This document shows positions 17,389 through 27,300 of a DNA stretch of 64,000 bases, piece by piece; the first letter of the stretch is position 1; each line of letters begins with the position of its first letter. Source of the stretch: an uncultured Bacteroidota bacterium (lineage in GTDB: Bacteria; Bacteroidota; Bacteroidia; Bacteroidales; P3); assembly GCA_902790215.1 (NCBI GenBank), contig CADAQX010000007.1, positions 45,589-109,588 on the forward strand, given 5' to 3'. A program made the position numbers and the translations under genes. The notes beneath the pieces are model-generated. The model had not been told where the DNA came from. It did not search any database and saw only the letters and a list, made by a program, of their open reading frames with translations.

Positions 17389-19545
17389 ATGAAAAAAATT
17401 ATTATTTGGGCCTTGATTCTGGTGTTTTGCGGTGTCGGGCTGCTATTGACAAGAAAAACTATCACCGGGTCAATAATTCCAGTGTGTCGCAGTGTCTGGG
17501 CACAGACGCAGCATTTTCCATTTCAGGATACTACACTGAGTGTGGACGAGCGCGTAGAGGACTTGCTATCGCGGCTGACGTTGGAGGACAAGCTGGGCAT
17601 GATGCAGCACCGAAACCCCGCTATCCCGTCGTTGGGGCTACCGGCCTACAGCTGGTGGAATGAAGCCCTGCACGGTGTGGGCCGCAACGGACAGGCCACT
17701 GTGTGGCCCATGCCGATTGCCTTGGCGGCCACCTTTGACCCCGGAACCGTGCAAAGGGTATTCGAGGAGGTGGCTCTCGAAGCTTGCGAAAAATATCATC
17801 AGGCTCGAAAAACCATCCTCAGTCATGCATTGCGTAAGCCCGAAGACTATACAGGGTTGACATTCTTCACTCCCAACGTCAACATCTTCCGCGACCCGCG
17901 TTGGGGACGCGGCATGGAAACCTACGGCGAAGACCCTTACTTGTCGGGTATCATGGGGTTGGCATGTGTGCAGGGGCTACAGGGCGGAGAGCCTTGGCAG
18001 GACGGGCTTCTCACGGCAGCCTGCCTAAAGCATCTGGCCGTACACAGCGGTCCCGAAGGTGTGCGCCACGAGTTTGACGCACAAGTGTCCCCCCGCGACC
18101 TATGGACCACTTACCTGCCCGCATTTGAATATGTCATCAAGAACAGCGACGTGCAGCAGGTGATGTGCGGCTTCAACCGCCTCAATGGCGAACCCTGCTG
18201 CACCAGTGACCACTTGTTAGTAAACATCCTACGAAACAGATGGGGGTATGACGGCATTGTTGTAACCGACTGCTGGGCCTTGAACGACTGCTGGGATCGC
18301 GACACTGTCATCCCTCGCCACAAAACCCACCCTACCGCCGTCCAGGCAGCAAGAGCGGCCTTTGGCAGCGAAGTGGACTTGGAATGCGGCAGCGGCTTGG
18401 ATGCCCTGCGTACCGCAGTGGATTCAGGCTATATCAGCGAGGAGAAAATCAATGAACATGTACGCCGCATCCTGCGGACACGGATGCGCGTGATGATGCC
18501 CCTGAAAGAGAAAGAGAAGGCTGCGAAACCTTCCCCTGCCCTTTACGAGGATTTGAAGCCCGTGGATGTAGCGGCCATGAGCCTTGTGCTGCTGAAAAAT
18601 GAGAAAGACCTACTGCCCCTGCGCAAGGGAAAAACCAAGATTTATCTGGCAGGCCCCAACGCCGCAGACACCCTCATGCCCTTGGGAAACTACAACGGCA
18701 TACCGCTCCACACGGTGAGCATCCGCGAGGGACTTTCAAAGTTGTTCCCGTTGGTGGGCAATCCCCGTAACGCCGATGTGATTGTGTATGCCGGAGGCCT
18801 CAACCCTGAGTTGGAAGGCGAGCAACTGCAGGTCGACATGCCTGGATTCTTCCAAGGCGACCGCACCCGCATCGAGCTGCCCGACGACCAATGCCAGGAG
18901 TTGGAGGAACTGCGAAACAAGAACAAACCTGTCGTGCTATTGCTTTGCAGCGGTAGCGCGATAGCCCTTGACGGGGCCGCCCTCAAGAGCGAGGCCATCA
19001 TAGCCTGTTGGTATGGGGGCGAAGCCATGGGCACCGCCATAGCCGAAAGCATGGCTGGCACCTACGATGTATTTGGACGTCTGCCCGTCACCTTTTACAA
19101 GAACACGCAACAGCTGCCCGACTTCGCCGACTACAACATGCAAGGCCGCACCTACCGCTACATGACCGACAAGCCCCTCTATCCCTTTGGCTATGGCTTG
19201 AACTATGGGAAATACCATGTGGCGAGTGCCGCCTACGATGCCAAAAAGAACTCCATCGTCGGGACGATTGTCACAGACCGCGAGTCCCCCGCCCGTTACA
19301 AAAGCAGACTGGTGCAGCTCTACCTAATGGGCGACGACCCCAAAGGCCCTCGCAAAACCTTGATAGGTTTAGCCCATGACCATGAGGGACGGTTCAGTAT
19401 CAACATTGACCCCTTCTGGCTTCGCCAATACAACGAAAACACCGGCGAGATGGAGCCACCAAAGCCCGGCACCCCGCTGCATCTGCTAGTAGGCCTGAAC
19501 AGCGATGACAAAGAAGCAATAAAAATAACAATCAAATCAGAATAA
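17389..19545 (+). CDS. Glycoside hydrolase family 3 (beta-glycosidase/xylosidase-like)
   Basis: 718 residues. An N-terminal hydrophobic segment (MKKIIIWALILVFCGVGLLL) acts as signal peptide or anchor. The GH3 N-terminal barrel carries LPAYSWWNEALHGVGR, FTPNVNIFRDPRWGRGMETY and the nucleophile Asp in GIVVTDCWALND. The GH3 C-terminal domain follows (from about 400; SLVLLKNEKDLLPLR, then YGGEAMGTAIAESM). The C-terminus resembles a short FnIII-like piece. The WWNE-LHG-RDPRWGRG pattern is typical of Bacteroidota enzymes acting on beta-xylosides or beta-glucosides; the exact specificity cannot be told. The start is the ATG at 17389, one codon after an in-frame TTG. Confidence 0.92.
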   Translation: MKKIIIWALILVFCGVGLLLTRKTITGSIIPVCRSVWAQTQHFPFQDTTLSVDERVEDLLSRLTLEDKLGMMQHRNPAIPSLGLPAYSWWNEALHGVGRNGQATVWPMPIALAATFDPGTVQRVFEEVALEACEKYHQARKTILSHALRKPEDYTGLTFFTPNVNIFRDPRWGRGMETYGEDPYLSGIMGLACVQGLQGGEPWQDGLLTAACLKHLAVHSGPEGVRHEFDAQVSPRDLWTTYLPAFEYVIKNSDVQQVMCGFNRLNGEPCCTSDHLLVNILRNRWGYDGIVVTDCWALNDCWDRDTVIPRHKTHPTAVQAARAAFGSEVDLECGSGLDALRTAVDSGYISEEKINEHVRRILRTRMRVMMPLKEKEKAAKPSPALYEDLKPVDVAAMSLVLLKNEKDLLPLRKGKTKIYLAGPNAADTLMPLGNYNGIPLHTVSIREGLSKLFPLVGNPRNADVIVYAGGLNPELEGEQLQVDMPGFFQGDRTRIELPDDQCQELEELRNKNKPVVLLLCSGSAIALDGAALKSEAIIACWYGGEAMGTAIAESMAGTYDVFGRLPVTFYKNTQQLPDFADYNMQGRTYRYMTDKPLYPFGYGLNYGKYHVASAAYDAKKNSIVGTIVTDRESPARYKSRLVQLYLMGDDPKGPRKTLIGLAHDHEGRFSINIDPFWLRQYNENTGEMEPPKPGTPLHLLVGLNSDDKEAIKITIKSE

Positions 19546-19550
19546 TCAAT

Positions 19551-19770
19551 TTATCGTTGTCCGTTGATAAGTTGATAAGTTTATGATTTATTGTTTGCCG
19601 TTGATAAGTTGATAAGTTTATGATTTATCGTTGTCCGTTGATAAGTTGATAAGTTTATCCGACTCGCAACATATCAACATATCAACGCAAAACATATCAA
19701 CGTATCAACATATCAACACAAAACATATCAACGTATCAACATATCAACAAAAACACAATCAAACAATCTT
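19551..19770. repeat. Composite hairpin repeat, family A, expanded copy
   Basis: Three left-arm units (GTTGATAAGTTGATAAGTTT with TTATCGTTGTCC or TTGTTTGCC spacers), a core TATCCGACTCGCAAC, then many right-arm units (ATATCAACGTATCAAC). Left and right arms are inverted repeats. It is the whole gap between the GH3 gene and the membrane-protein gene at 19778. Confidence 0.8.
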
Positions 19771-19777
19771 AAAAATC

Positions 19778-20479
19778 ATGAAAAAACAAGACTGGCTCGT
19801 TATCCTAATCGTGGTGGTCGTCCTGACCCCCTTCTTTATCCCCGCCACGGGTTTCTTCGCCTGGTTCGAGGCTTCGACCAAGGCTCACCCCTTCATCATG
19901 GCATTCTTCAAGTTCGCCATCCTCGCCACCTTCGGCGAAATGCTGGCCCTGCGCATCCGCGAGGGCGTCTATAACAAGAAAGGCTTCGGCATCGTGCCCC
20001 GCATGATGGTGTGGGGATTCCTCGGCATGTGCATCGCCATGGCCATGATCATCTTCAAGAGCGGCGTCCCCGCCTTCCTCGGCGTGATAGGCGGCTGCAG
20101 CTGCCCCGCCGAGGTCTTTGCCGCCCCCGAACTCACATGGGGCAAAGCGGGCGTGGCCTTTGCCGTCAGCGTGCTGATGAACACCATCTTCGCACCCGTC
20201 ATGATGACCTTCCACAAATGCACCGACATCCACATCCTGGAAAACGGCGGCACCGTGCGCGGACTGCTCCGTCCCATGCACATGCGCGACATCTTCTCCA
20301 ACAAAATCAACTGGGACGTGCAGTGGAATGTCGTCTTCAAGAAGACCATCCCCCTCTTCTGGTTCCCCGCCCACACCATCACCTTCATCCTGCCCCCCAC
20401 CTTCCAAGTGCTCTTCGCCGCACTGCTCGGCGTGGCGCTGGGCCTCATCTTAGCCCTTGCAGGAGGAAGCAAGAAATGA
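19778..20479 (+). CDS. Multi-pass inner-membrane protein of unknown function
   Basis: 233 residues with about five hydrophobic helices. The C-terminal third (WNVVFKKTIPLFWFPAHTIT, then a second hydrophobic helix) has a W..FK..IPLFWFPAHT pattern faintly like the Mpv17/PMP22 signature, but I would not assign it. The start is the ATG at 19778 (MKKQDWLVILIVV); in-frame codons further upstream are family A repeat sequence. The stop overlaps the next start (ATGA at 20476), so it is translationally coupled to the outer-membrane barrel gene. The pair may be a cross-envelope unit (inference). Confidence 0.75.
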   Translation: MKKQDWLVILIVVVVLTPFFIPATGFFAWFEASTKAHPFIMAFFKFAILATFGEMLALRIREGVYNKKGFGIVPRMMVWGFLGMCIAMAMIIFKSGVPAFLGVIGGCSCPAEVFAAPELTWGKAGVAFAVSVLMNTIFAPVMMTFHKCTDIHILENGGTVRGLLRPMHMRDIFSNKINWDVQWNVVFKKTIPLFWFPAHTITFILPPTFQVLFAALLGVALGLILALAGGSKK

Positions 20480-21639
20480 AAAAAAGCCTGCTCTTAATCG
20501 GATTACTCGGAATAGCCGGAGCACTCCAAGCCCAAGAAAGCTTCACCTTCAGCTTCCACGGCTTCGTCAACCCCCACTACTATGCCGACAGCCGCAGTGT
20601 CGTCGGCGGGCGCGAAGACATGATGCTCTTCTACCCCAAGCCCATCGTGCGCGACAGCCTTAGCCGCGACATCAACGACGGCTGGCAAGCCAACATGCTG
20701 GCCATCACCGCAAGGCTGAATGTGAAAATCACCGGCCCCGACATGCTGGGAGCAAAGACCTCGGCCTTTGTCGAAGGCGACTTCACCGGCAGCACCAACG
20801 CCACCATCGACAACCTGCGCCTGCGCCACGCCTACTTCACCCTCGACTGGGGTCGTCACCGCCTCCTTGCCGGGCAGTACTGGTACGCCATGGTCATCCA
20901 CGAAATCATGCCCATGACCAACCCCCTCAACATGGGAGCCCCCTTCCACTGCTATGCCCGCCAGCCGCAGGTGCGCTACGAATACCGTCTCGGCAGCCTC
21001 GAAGCCGTCGCCGTGGCGCAATGGCAGCTCGACAACATGAGCCAGGGGCTATTGAACGGAACACCCGCCTCTTCCACCCTGTTTGCCCGGCATGGCATAA
21101 TGCCCGAACTCAACGCCCAGCTGCGCTACCGCACATCCCGGCTGTTCATCGGTGCCGCCGCCAACCTCAAGACCATCCAGCCCGTAGTGCCCGACCCCAC
21201 ACGCACACTCCACCACTCCTTCACCTGGTCACTCTTCGGCAGCTACCGCTTCGACGGCTTCACCGTCAAAGCACAGACCCTCCTCAACAACAGCCTCTAC
21301 GAAGGCTGCTCGCTGGGCGGGTACCTGATGCTGGCAGACGGCACCCTCCGCGACTGGCACTTCAACACCGTCTGGCTCGACATCGAGCGCTCGCACGGTC
21401 ACTGGCGTCCCGGCCTCTTCATGGGCTACGCCAAGAACAAAGACTTTGGCAACACCGACTTTGTCCATTGCCTTGGCCGCGGCCACGACCTCGCCTACCT
21501 CTGGCGCATCCAGCCACGCCTCACCTACACCACACTGAAAGGCCTCTCCTTCGTGGGCGAAGCCGAATACACCCACGCAGGCTACAACAACCCCGTGGGC
21601 AACCTCCGACTCTCACTAAGTGCCGTCTATGCGTTCTAA
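20476..21639 (+). CDS. Outer-membrane beta-barrel / porin-like protein
   Basis: 387 residues. The signal peptide (MKKSLLLIGLLGIAGALQAQ) is followed by a sequence with alternating hydrophobic strands, Arg/Tyr/Trp girdles and a final strand ending in Phe (LRLSLSAVYAF), typical of outer-membrane barrels. Asp/Asn-rich turns and FSFHGFVNPHYYADSRS near the N-terminus resemble DcaP-like porins of Bacteroidota, but this is only a likeness. It starts by 4-bp overlap with the membrane-protein gene and its last 11 bases overlap the PHP phosphatase gene, so the three form one operon. Confidence 0.8.
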   Translation: MKKSLLLIGLLGIAGALQAQESFTFSFHGFVNPHYYADSRSVVGGREDMMLFYPKPIVRDSLSRDINDGWQANMLAITARLNVKITGPDMLGAKTSAFVEGDFTGSTNATIDNLRLRHAYFTLDWGRHRLLAGQYWYAMVIHEIMPMTNPLNMGAPFHCYARQPQVRYEYRLGSLEAVAVAQWQLDNMSQGLLNGTPASSTLFARHGIMPELNAQLRYRTSRLFIGAAANLKTIQPVVPDPTRTLHHSFTWSLFGSYRFDGFTVKAQTLLNNSLYEGCSLGGYLMLADGTLRDWHFNTVWLDIERSHGHWRPGLFMGYAKNKDFGNTDFVHCLGRGHDLAYLWRIQPRLTYTTLKGLSFVGEAEYTHAGYNNPVGNLRLSLSAVYAF

Positions 21640-22468
21640 CTACCACACCCACACCTGCTATTGCGACGGCAAAGGCCAACCGCGCGAATACGTCCAATTC
21701 GCCCTCGCCAACGGCTTCTCCGCCCTCGGATTCTCCGGCCATGCCCCGCTGCCGTTCAGCAACACCTTCTCCATCCACAGCGAAGACTACCCTGCCTACT
21801 GCAACGAAGTGCGCGCCCTGAAAGAGGAATACCGCGGCCGCATCGACATCCTCCTCGGCCTGGAGATAGACTACGTGCCGGGCGTGAACGACGACTTCCG
21901 TCCACTCATCCAACAGGGAGGGCTCGACTACTTCATAGGCGGGGTGCACCTCGTCACCGACCCCGACGACACCCCTTGGCTGCGCAGCCACCCGTCCGAA
22001 GCGGCACAGCGCATCTGGTTCATCGACGGCCCGCGGCAAGAGACCTACGACGAAGGCCTGCAACGCGTCTTCCACGGCGACATACGCCGCGGAGTCACCT
22101 CCTTCTTCCATCAAACCAACGCCATGATCGAGAGCCAGCGTCCCACCATCGTCGCCCACTTCAACAAGATAGTCATGCACAACCGCGACCGCTACTTCTC
22201 GGAGCACGACAAATGGTATCTCGACCTTGTCTATGAAACCATCGAACTCATCCGCCAAACAGGCTGCATAGCCGAAGTCAACACCCGCGGCATCTACAAA
22301 AAACGCCACGACGACTACTACCCCTCGCGCGAGCTGCTGCGCCACATGAACGAAAAGAACATCCCCGTCATCGTCAGCACCGACGCCCACTGCCCCGACG
22401 ACCTCCTCCGCACCGAAGGAGCCCTTGAGTTCCTGCAACAAATCAACTACCGAAACATCTTGAGTTGA
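21629..22468 (+). CDS. PHP-family histidinol-phosphatase-like phosphoesterase
   Basis: 279 residues of the PHP domain. The metal motifs are NYHTHTCYCDG at the N-terminus, LGLEIDYV, FIGGVHLV, H in IVAHFNKI, EVNTRGIYK and the C-terminal STDAHCPDDL. This is the layout of HisK-type histidinol-phosphatases, which dephosphorylate L-histidinol phosphate in histidine synthesis, though other phosphoesters are possible. The ATG at 21629 lies inside the end of the preceding barrel gene (11-base overlap). The last codon and stop (AGT TGA) coincide with the beginning of a family B repeat arm. Confidence 0.85.
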   Translation: MRSNYHTHTCYCDGKGQPREYVQFALANGFSALGFSGHAPLPFSNTFSIHSEDYPAYCNEVRALKEEYRGRIDILLGLEIDYVPGVNDDFRPLIQQGGLDYFIGGVHLVTDPDDTPWLRSHPSEAAQRIWFIDGPRQETYDEGLQRVFHGDIRRGVTSFFHQTNAMIESQRPTIVAHFNKIVMHNRDRYFSEHDKWYLDLVYETIELIRQTGCIAEVNTRGIYKKRHDDYYPSRELLRHMNEKNIPVIVSTDAHCPDDLLRTEGALEFLQQINYRNILS

Positions 22469-22510
22469 AAGTTGAAAGCTGAGAGTTGAGATGTGCGACG
22501 CGCGTAAGTT

Positions 22511-22731
22511 AATATTTATTCTGTGAAGGGTTACGCCATCTTACACCACCTTTCGTCAGTGTTCCGATAACGTCGTATATTTGTCCCCAACGTTACTCTG
22601 TGCGCCTTCCGGGCTCGATGTTGCGTCGTTCTTTATCCTATCGTTTTTCGATATGTTTCCCATCTTTTTCCCTTTGTGAAAGGGAAAACGATGGGAGAAC
22701 GATCGAATAACGATCGAATAAATGACGGCAC
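22511..22731 (+). repeat. Dispersed element F, copy 2 (shortened)
   Basis: Same orientation as 39033-39348, sharing TTATTCTG..GG.TTACGCC, GTGTTCCGATA..GTCGTA, TTTATCCTATCGTTTTTCGA, ATATGTTTCCC and GATCGAATAACGATCGAATA, AATGACGGC. The terminal hairpin of the other copies is missing. It is followed by a fragment of family E (CACTTGAGTGACTGCG) and then by family B. Confidence 0.65.
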
Positions 22732-22744
22732 TTGAGTGACTGCG

Positions 22745-22840
22745 AATTGAAAGTTGAAAATTGAAAGTTGCTGCCGCACCAGGACATTTTCACTTTTCAT
22801 TTTTCACTTTTCAATTTAATTCATTTTTCAATTCTCAAAT
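22745..22840. repeat. Composite hairpin repeat, family B, copy 1
   Basis: Left arm TTGAAAGTTGAAAATTGAAA, core GTTGCTGCCGCACCAGGACA, right arm TTTTCACTTTTCATTTTTCA and so on to AATTC. The right arm contains the tolC stop codon (TTA/TCA strand) and its last codons. Confidence 0.8.
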
Positions 22841-24197
22841 CACTCAAGCGGCGGCGGGCGATTAAATACGACACCCGCCTGTCGACGACGGCATTCTCCG
22901 CCTGCAGCAGCAAGGCATGCGCCTGCAGCACATCCGACACCGTCACAACCCCGGCGGCATAATTGATTTCGGCCAAGCGGTAATTCTCCCGCGCAAGCCG
23001 CAGGGCGGCGGAATCGCTGCGGATAAGCATACAGGCATCCACCATGTCGCTGTAGGCCTTCTCCTCCTCAATTGACATCAGGTTGCCGTAGTGTTCCTTC
23101 TCCACACGCGCCTGCTCAATGCGGATATTATGCTCCCTGATCTTGTGCGACGTGTTCCACCAGTCGGACAAAGGAATCTTCAGGCTGAAACCCGCCACGG
23201 CATTGGCCGAGGCATCGTTGCGCACGGCATTGCCGTAATAGCCAATGCCGAGGATGGCAAGCTGGGGCAGGGTTTCGCCGACAGCCATCTTCTTAAGCAA
23301 CTCCTGCGACTCGACATTAATCTGAAGCAGACGACTTTCCGGACGGGAATCCGTTGATAATTTTGAATTTTGAAATTCGAAATTCGAAATTCGAAATTCA
23401 ACTTTAAAGTTGCTGTCGCCACCGAAAGCAATACCGTCGGAATACTCTATGCCAATCTGGCTGCACAGCAGCCGGCACGACATCCTGATGCCGCTCGCCA
23501 ACTGCTGGCGCCTGGCCTCAATCTCGTTCCGCCTAAGGTTAATCTGCAGCATATCGGCACGTGTGGCCAACCCATTTTCCAACGCCGATGCAGCCACACG
23601 CTCCACCGAGTCAATCAGCGTCAGCGCGGCCTCCACGGTAGCCTCCTTCTCCTTCAGGCCCACGACAAGATAATATGTCGATTCAACCTCCTCCAGCACA
23701 TCGCGTATCCTTATCTCCGCCTGAAGGACAGCCGCCTCTTCTCCAAGAGAGGCCAGCCTGTTGCCGTTCACAATCCTGCCGCCGGCATAGACCGGCTGGG
23801 AAGCGACGACAGATGCACTGAAACCATGCTTCATCAACTCGAGGCGGTCGCTCACATCGGTCTCCTGCGAGAAGACATCGTAGATAGCCTCCAGCAAATC
23901 GCGCATATCGTTCGATCGGATATCCTCAAGTGCAAAACTAATCATCGGCCTTGCCGCCACATAGCCTAAGCCGTTCAACTGCAACTGCGGGAAGAAATGG
24001 GTAAACGCCTGGCTTTTCACCGCCCGGGCTCTCGCCACATCAAGCTGCGACACCCGGATGTCGGCATTATTCCTCCTCGCCAACGCAAGGCAGCTGTCCA
24101 AAGTCAGCGTCTGAGCCTGGGCAAAATTGAAAACCGAGAGTTGAAAAACGAAAAACAAGCCGAGGCAAAGTGAAACGAAAAATCTATGTCTATTCAT
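22821..24197 (-). CDS. TolC-family outer-membrane efflux protein
   Basis: 458 residues. A signal peptide is followed by two OEP domains of long helices and short strands (ending VVTVSDVLQAHALLLQAENA, then a basic LIARRRLSDLR tail). It forms the outer-membrane exit duct of the RND pump encoded upstream. Two oddities are visible. Residues about 262-281 (FKVEFRISNFEFQNSKLS) are encoded by a GAAATTC tandem array with a decayed family B core beside it. The signal peptide core (FQLSVFNFAQAQ) also matches the translation of a family B arm. The last codons and stop come from repeat B copy 1. It is the third gene of the leftward efflux operon. Confidence 0.9.
   Translation of the reverse strand: MNRHRFFVSLCLGLFFVFQLSVFNFAQAQTLTLDSCLALARRNNADIRVSQLDVARARAVKSQAFTHFFPQLQLNGLGYVAARPMISFALEDIRSNDMRDLLEAIYDVFSQETDVSDRLELMKHGFSASVVASQPVYAGGRIVNGNRLASLGEEAAVLQAEIRIRDVLEEVESTYYLVVGLKEKEATVEAALTLIDSVERVAASALENGLATRADMLQINLRRNEIEARRQQLASGIRMSCRLLCSQIGIEYSDGIAFGGDSNFKVEFRISNFEFQNSKLSTDSRPESRLLQINVESQELLKKMAVGETLPQLAILGIGYYGNAVRNDASANAVAGFSLKIPLSDWWNTSHKIREHNIRIEQARVEKEHYGNLMSIEEEKAYSDMVDACMLIRSDSAALRLARENYRLAEINYAAGVVTVSDVLQAHALLLQAENAVVDRRVSYLIARRRLSDLRIEK
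23357..23413. repeat. Family B-like repeat inside the tolC reading frame
   Basis: A (GAAATTC)n tandem stretch is followed by AACTTTAAAGTTGCTGTCGC, then CACCG, which matches the family B core GAAAGTTGCTGCCGCACCAC with few changes. It keeps the tolC frame open. Confidence 0.6.
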
Positions 24198-24230
24198 GAG
24201 GTTTTATTTAATGTGTGAATTATTGCTTGG

Positions 24231-24314
24231 GAATTGAAAATTGAAAATTGAAAATTGAAAGTTGCTGCCGCACCACAGGTCAACAAATTTTCACTTTTCA
24301 CTTTTCACTTTATT
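24231..24314. repeat. Composite hairpin repeat, family B, copy 2
   Basis: Arm (GAATTGAAAATTGAAAATTG), core GTTGCTGCCGCACCACAGGT followed by CAAC, arm (TTTTCACTTTTCACTTTTCA). It sits between the pump and tolC genes; the pump stop (minus-strand AAG TGA) lies in the right arm. Confidence 0.85.
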
Positions 24315-27300
24315 TTGATAGGACGGTGGTTGACACGTTTCTTGTTCTCGAAGGCCACACAGTAAGCCACCGGCAGTATGGTGACCACCAAGGGCAGGGT
24401 GAAGATGGTGCCAAAGCACACCACCACACCCATAGGTGCCCACAGCAGTGTTCCTGCCGTAATCATCGGGATAACGCCGAGTGCTGTGGTGGCCGACGTG
24501 AGGAAGATAGGCCGCATGCGGCGCAGACCCGCATGGTATGCAGCGTCGCTGACCGACATTTGCTCCTTGCTGCGCAACTCAGCCACATAGTCATACATGA
24601 TGATGGCATTGCGCACGATAATACCCACCAGCGAGATAAGGCCAAGGGTGGCAGTGATGGAGAAATCGTAGCCGAAAAGCCACAGCCCGAAAGTGGCACC
24701 AAACAGGCAGAGCACCGCCATAGAGATAGAGAGAATAGAAATGCCTATCTTGCCATAATGCACTATCAGCACAAGGAACATCACACAAAGGGCGGCAATA
24801 ACCGCGAGGATGAGACCCGGCAGCAGTTCACGCGAATACTCCATCGCGCCGCCATACTCCCAGGTGACGCCGTCGGGAAGCTCCATCCTGTCAATCCGTC
24901 GGCCTATGGAGGCAAGCTCCTTCAGCTGTCCTGCACCCGACATGGCATCAGCTGACACCGTGATACAACGCACACCATTGCGGTGGGGCATGTTATTGTG
25001 ATGGTATCGGGGATGGATGTCGGCCACCTGCCGCAACGGCACCCACATGCCCGGTGTGGCACACGGCACAAGCAAATCGCCCAACGAGCTATAGTCGAGA
25101 TTCTGCGAGCCGTCGCTATAAACCGTGATGGGGATATTGTAACCACCCTCCCACATCGAGGAGAGATGCGTCCCCGACAGGGCGCCGCTGATATAGACCG
25201 ACAAAGCCGACTGAGTAATCCCGAGGCTGTTTGCCACATCACTCTTCAGCACCACATCCACAATCTCCTCCGTCTCGTCATAGTCGGAATGCACGTAAAA
25301 CAGCTTGGAATCCTCCCTCATGAATCGTATCAGCGAGTCGCGGACAATAGCCAGGCTGTCGTAATTGTCACCCTTGATGTAAATCTCAATAGGCGAAAGA
25401 GCCATCTGGTAATCCAGCTGTTTGAAACGCATCTGGGCATTGGGGAAGACATTCTCATAACGATGCGCATACTCGTCAATCACTGCCTTGGTGGCGTTGT
25501 CGTCAACGGTCTTTACAATCAGCTGAGCGTAATTGTCCGAAGGCAACTGCGGTGCATAAGTGATATGGAACCGCGGCGACGACATGCCGACAAACGAAGT
25601 GACACTTGTGATGCGGGGGTCGGCCATCAGCAACTTCCGCAGCGAGTCGGCAGCGACACTGGTCTCCTTTAGCGAGGCCGAAGCGTCAAGGCGCATCTCG
25701 ATGGCAAAACTGTCGCGTTCTGCCTTGGGCAATATCTGGATGTTCACTGCAGCAAACAGCAACACCCCGGCCACTACCGAGACAGCCCCGATAGCCAAGG
25801 TAATCTTCTTATGACGGAAACACCTGTCAAGCAGCCACCGATAGCCGTTCTGCAATGCACTGAAAAACTGCTCCTGCACCCTTTCCACACGAGTCTTCTT
25901 GTTCGGAGTGCTTTGGCGTATCAATCGCGCGGACAGGAACGGAATGACAAGTATGGCGTAGAAGAAACTGCAAGCCAGCGCAATCAGTATCATCCAGGGG
26001 AACAGTTTGATGAAATCTCCCAGCATATTCCCTTTGAAAATGGCTATTGCCGGGAAGAACATCATGGCTATCGAGGCCGTGGCAAACAGCATCGAGTTGG
26101 CAAGCTTTGATGTCGAAACCGCCGCTGCATACCATCGCGAATGCCCTGCCTTCAACAAGTCGGTATAACCATCTATCACCACCACCGAATCATCCACTAT
26201 CATGCCCAGCACGGCAATCAGCGCTGCAAGCGTCACCGTGTTCAGCTCAAACCCGAGGAAATACATAATACCCAGTGTGGCAGCGATACAGATAGGCACC
26301 GATGTGGAACTCACCAACGCCGTGCGCAGCGGGAAAAGCAGCAGCATCACCACAATCACCACAAGGATGGCTTCAATAAGGTCGCGCAAAAACGACCGGA
26401 CAGAGCGATCCACAACCTGCGGCTGGTCGGTGATGCGGTGGATATGGATGTCGGGAGTGAGCGTCTGCTCATACTCTGCCATCACATTCTCCACCTTCTT
26501 GCCAAACTCCACCACATTGTTCCCGCTTCTCATCTCCAACGACAACACAATGCAGCGGGTATTGTCTGTAACCGAGTCGCTGTACACTATATGCGGTACA
26601 TTGTCAGGGTAATGGGGTTCAAGCCGTGCCACATCGCGCAGACGCAGCACCTGACCCGTCACCGGGTCCGAAAACACCACCAACTCGTTCAGATTGTACA
26701 AGTCGCCATACGGTATCGAGACATGCACCAGAGCATGCCCCTCGTCGTTCTCCAGCTTACCCGATATGGTGCGGAACCCCTGCGCTGCAAGCTCTGCCGA
26801 CACTATCGAAGGCGAAATGGCATACTGCGTCAGTTTCACAGGGTCCATATGCACCGCTATCTCTTCCTTTTGGTCACCCACCACATTGATTCTTCCCAAC
26901 TCAGGAATATTGCGCAGACGGGCCGAAAGGGCTTTCGACACTTCCTCAAGCTCTCTTGGCGACCGCTCGGCACTTTCCAGGGCTATTAGTAGTGACGATG
27001 CATTGCCGAAATCATCCACCACAGCCGTGGCCGCCACTCCCTGTGGCAAGTCGGTGACACGGAACAACGACAAACCCTCTCTGATGCGCGACCACGTCAC
27101 CTTGGCATCCCCGTCGCTGTGCTCCATCGTAACAAAAACATACAGCATGCCGTCCTTGCTGTACGAGTAGGTCTTGGTCTTGTCCACCTCGTTGAAGGTG
27201 AAAAGGTAGTCCTCTACTTTGCCCGTCACCTGTTCCTCCACCTCCTCGGCAGTGGCACCGGGATAAATCACCGCCACAACACCCTGCCGAATCGTCACAT

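Noticed and set aside
19551-19770. CRISPR array
   Set aside because: The units are short (12-20 bases), contiguous and inverted around a core, without unique spacers or cas genes.
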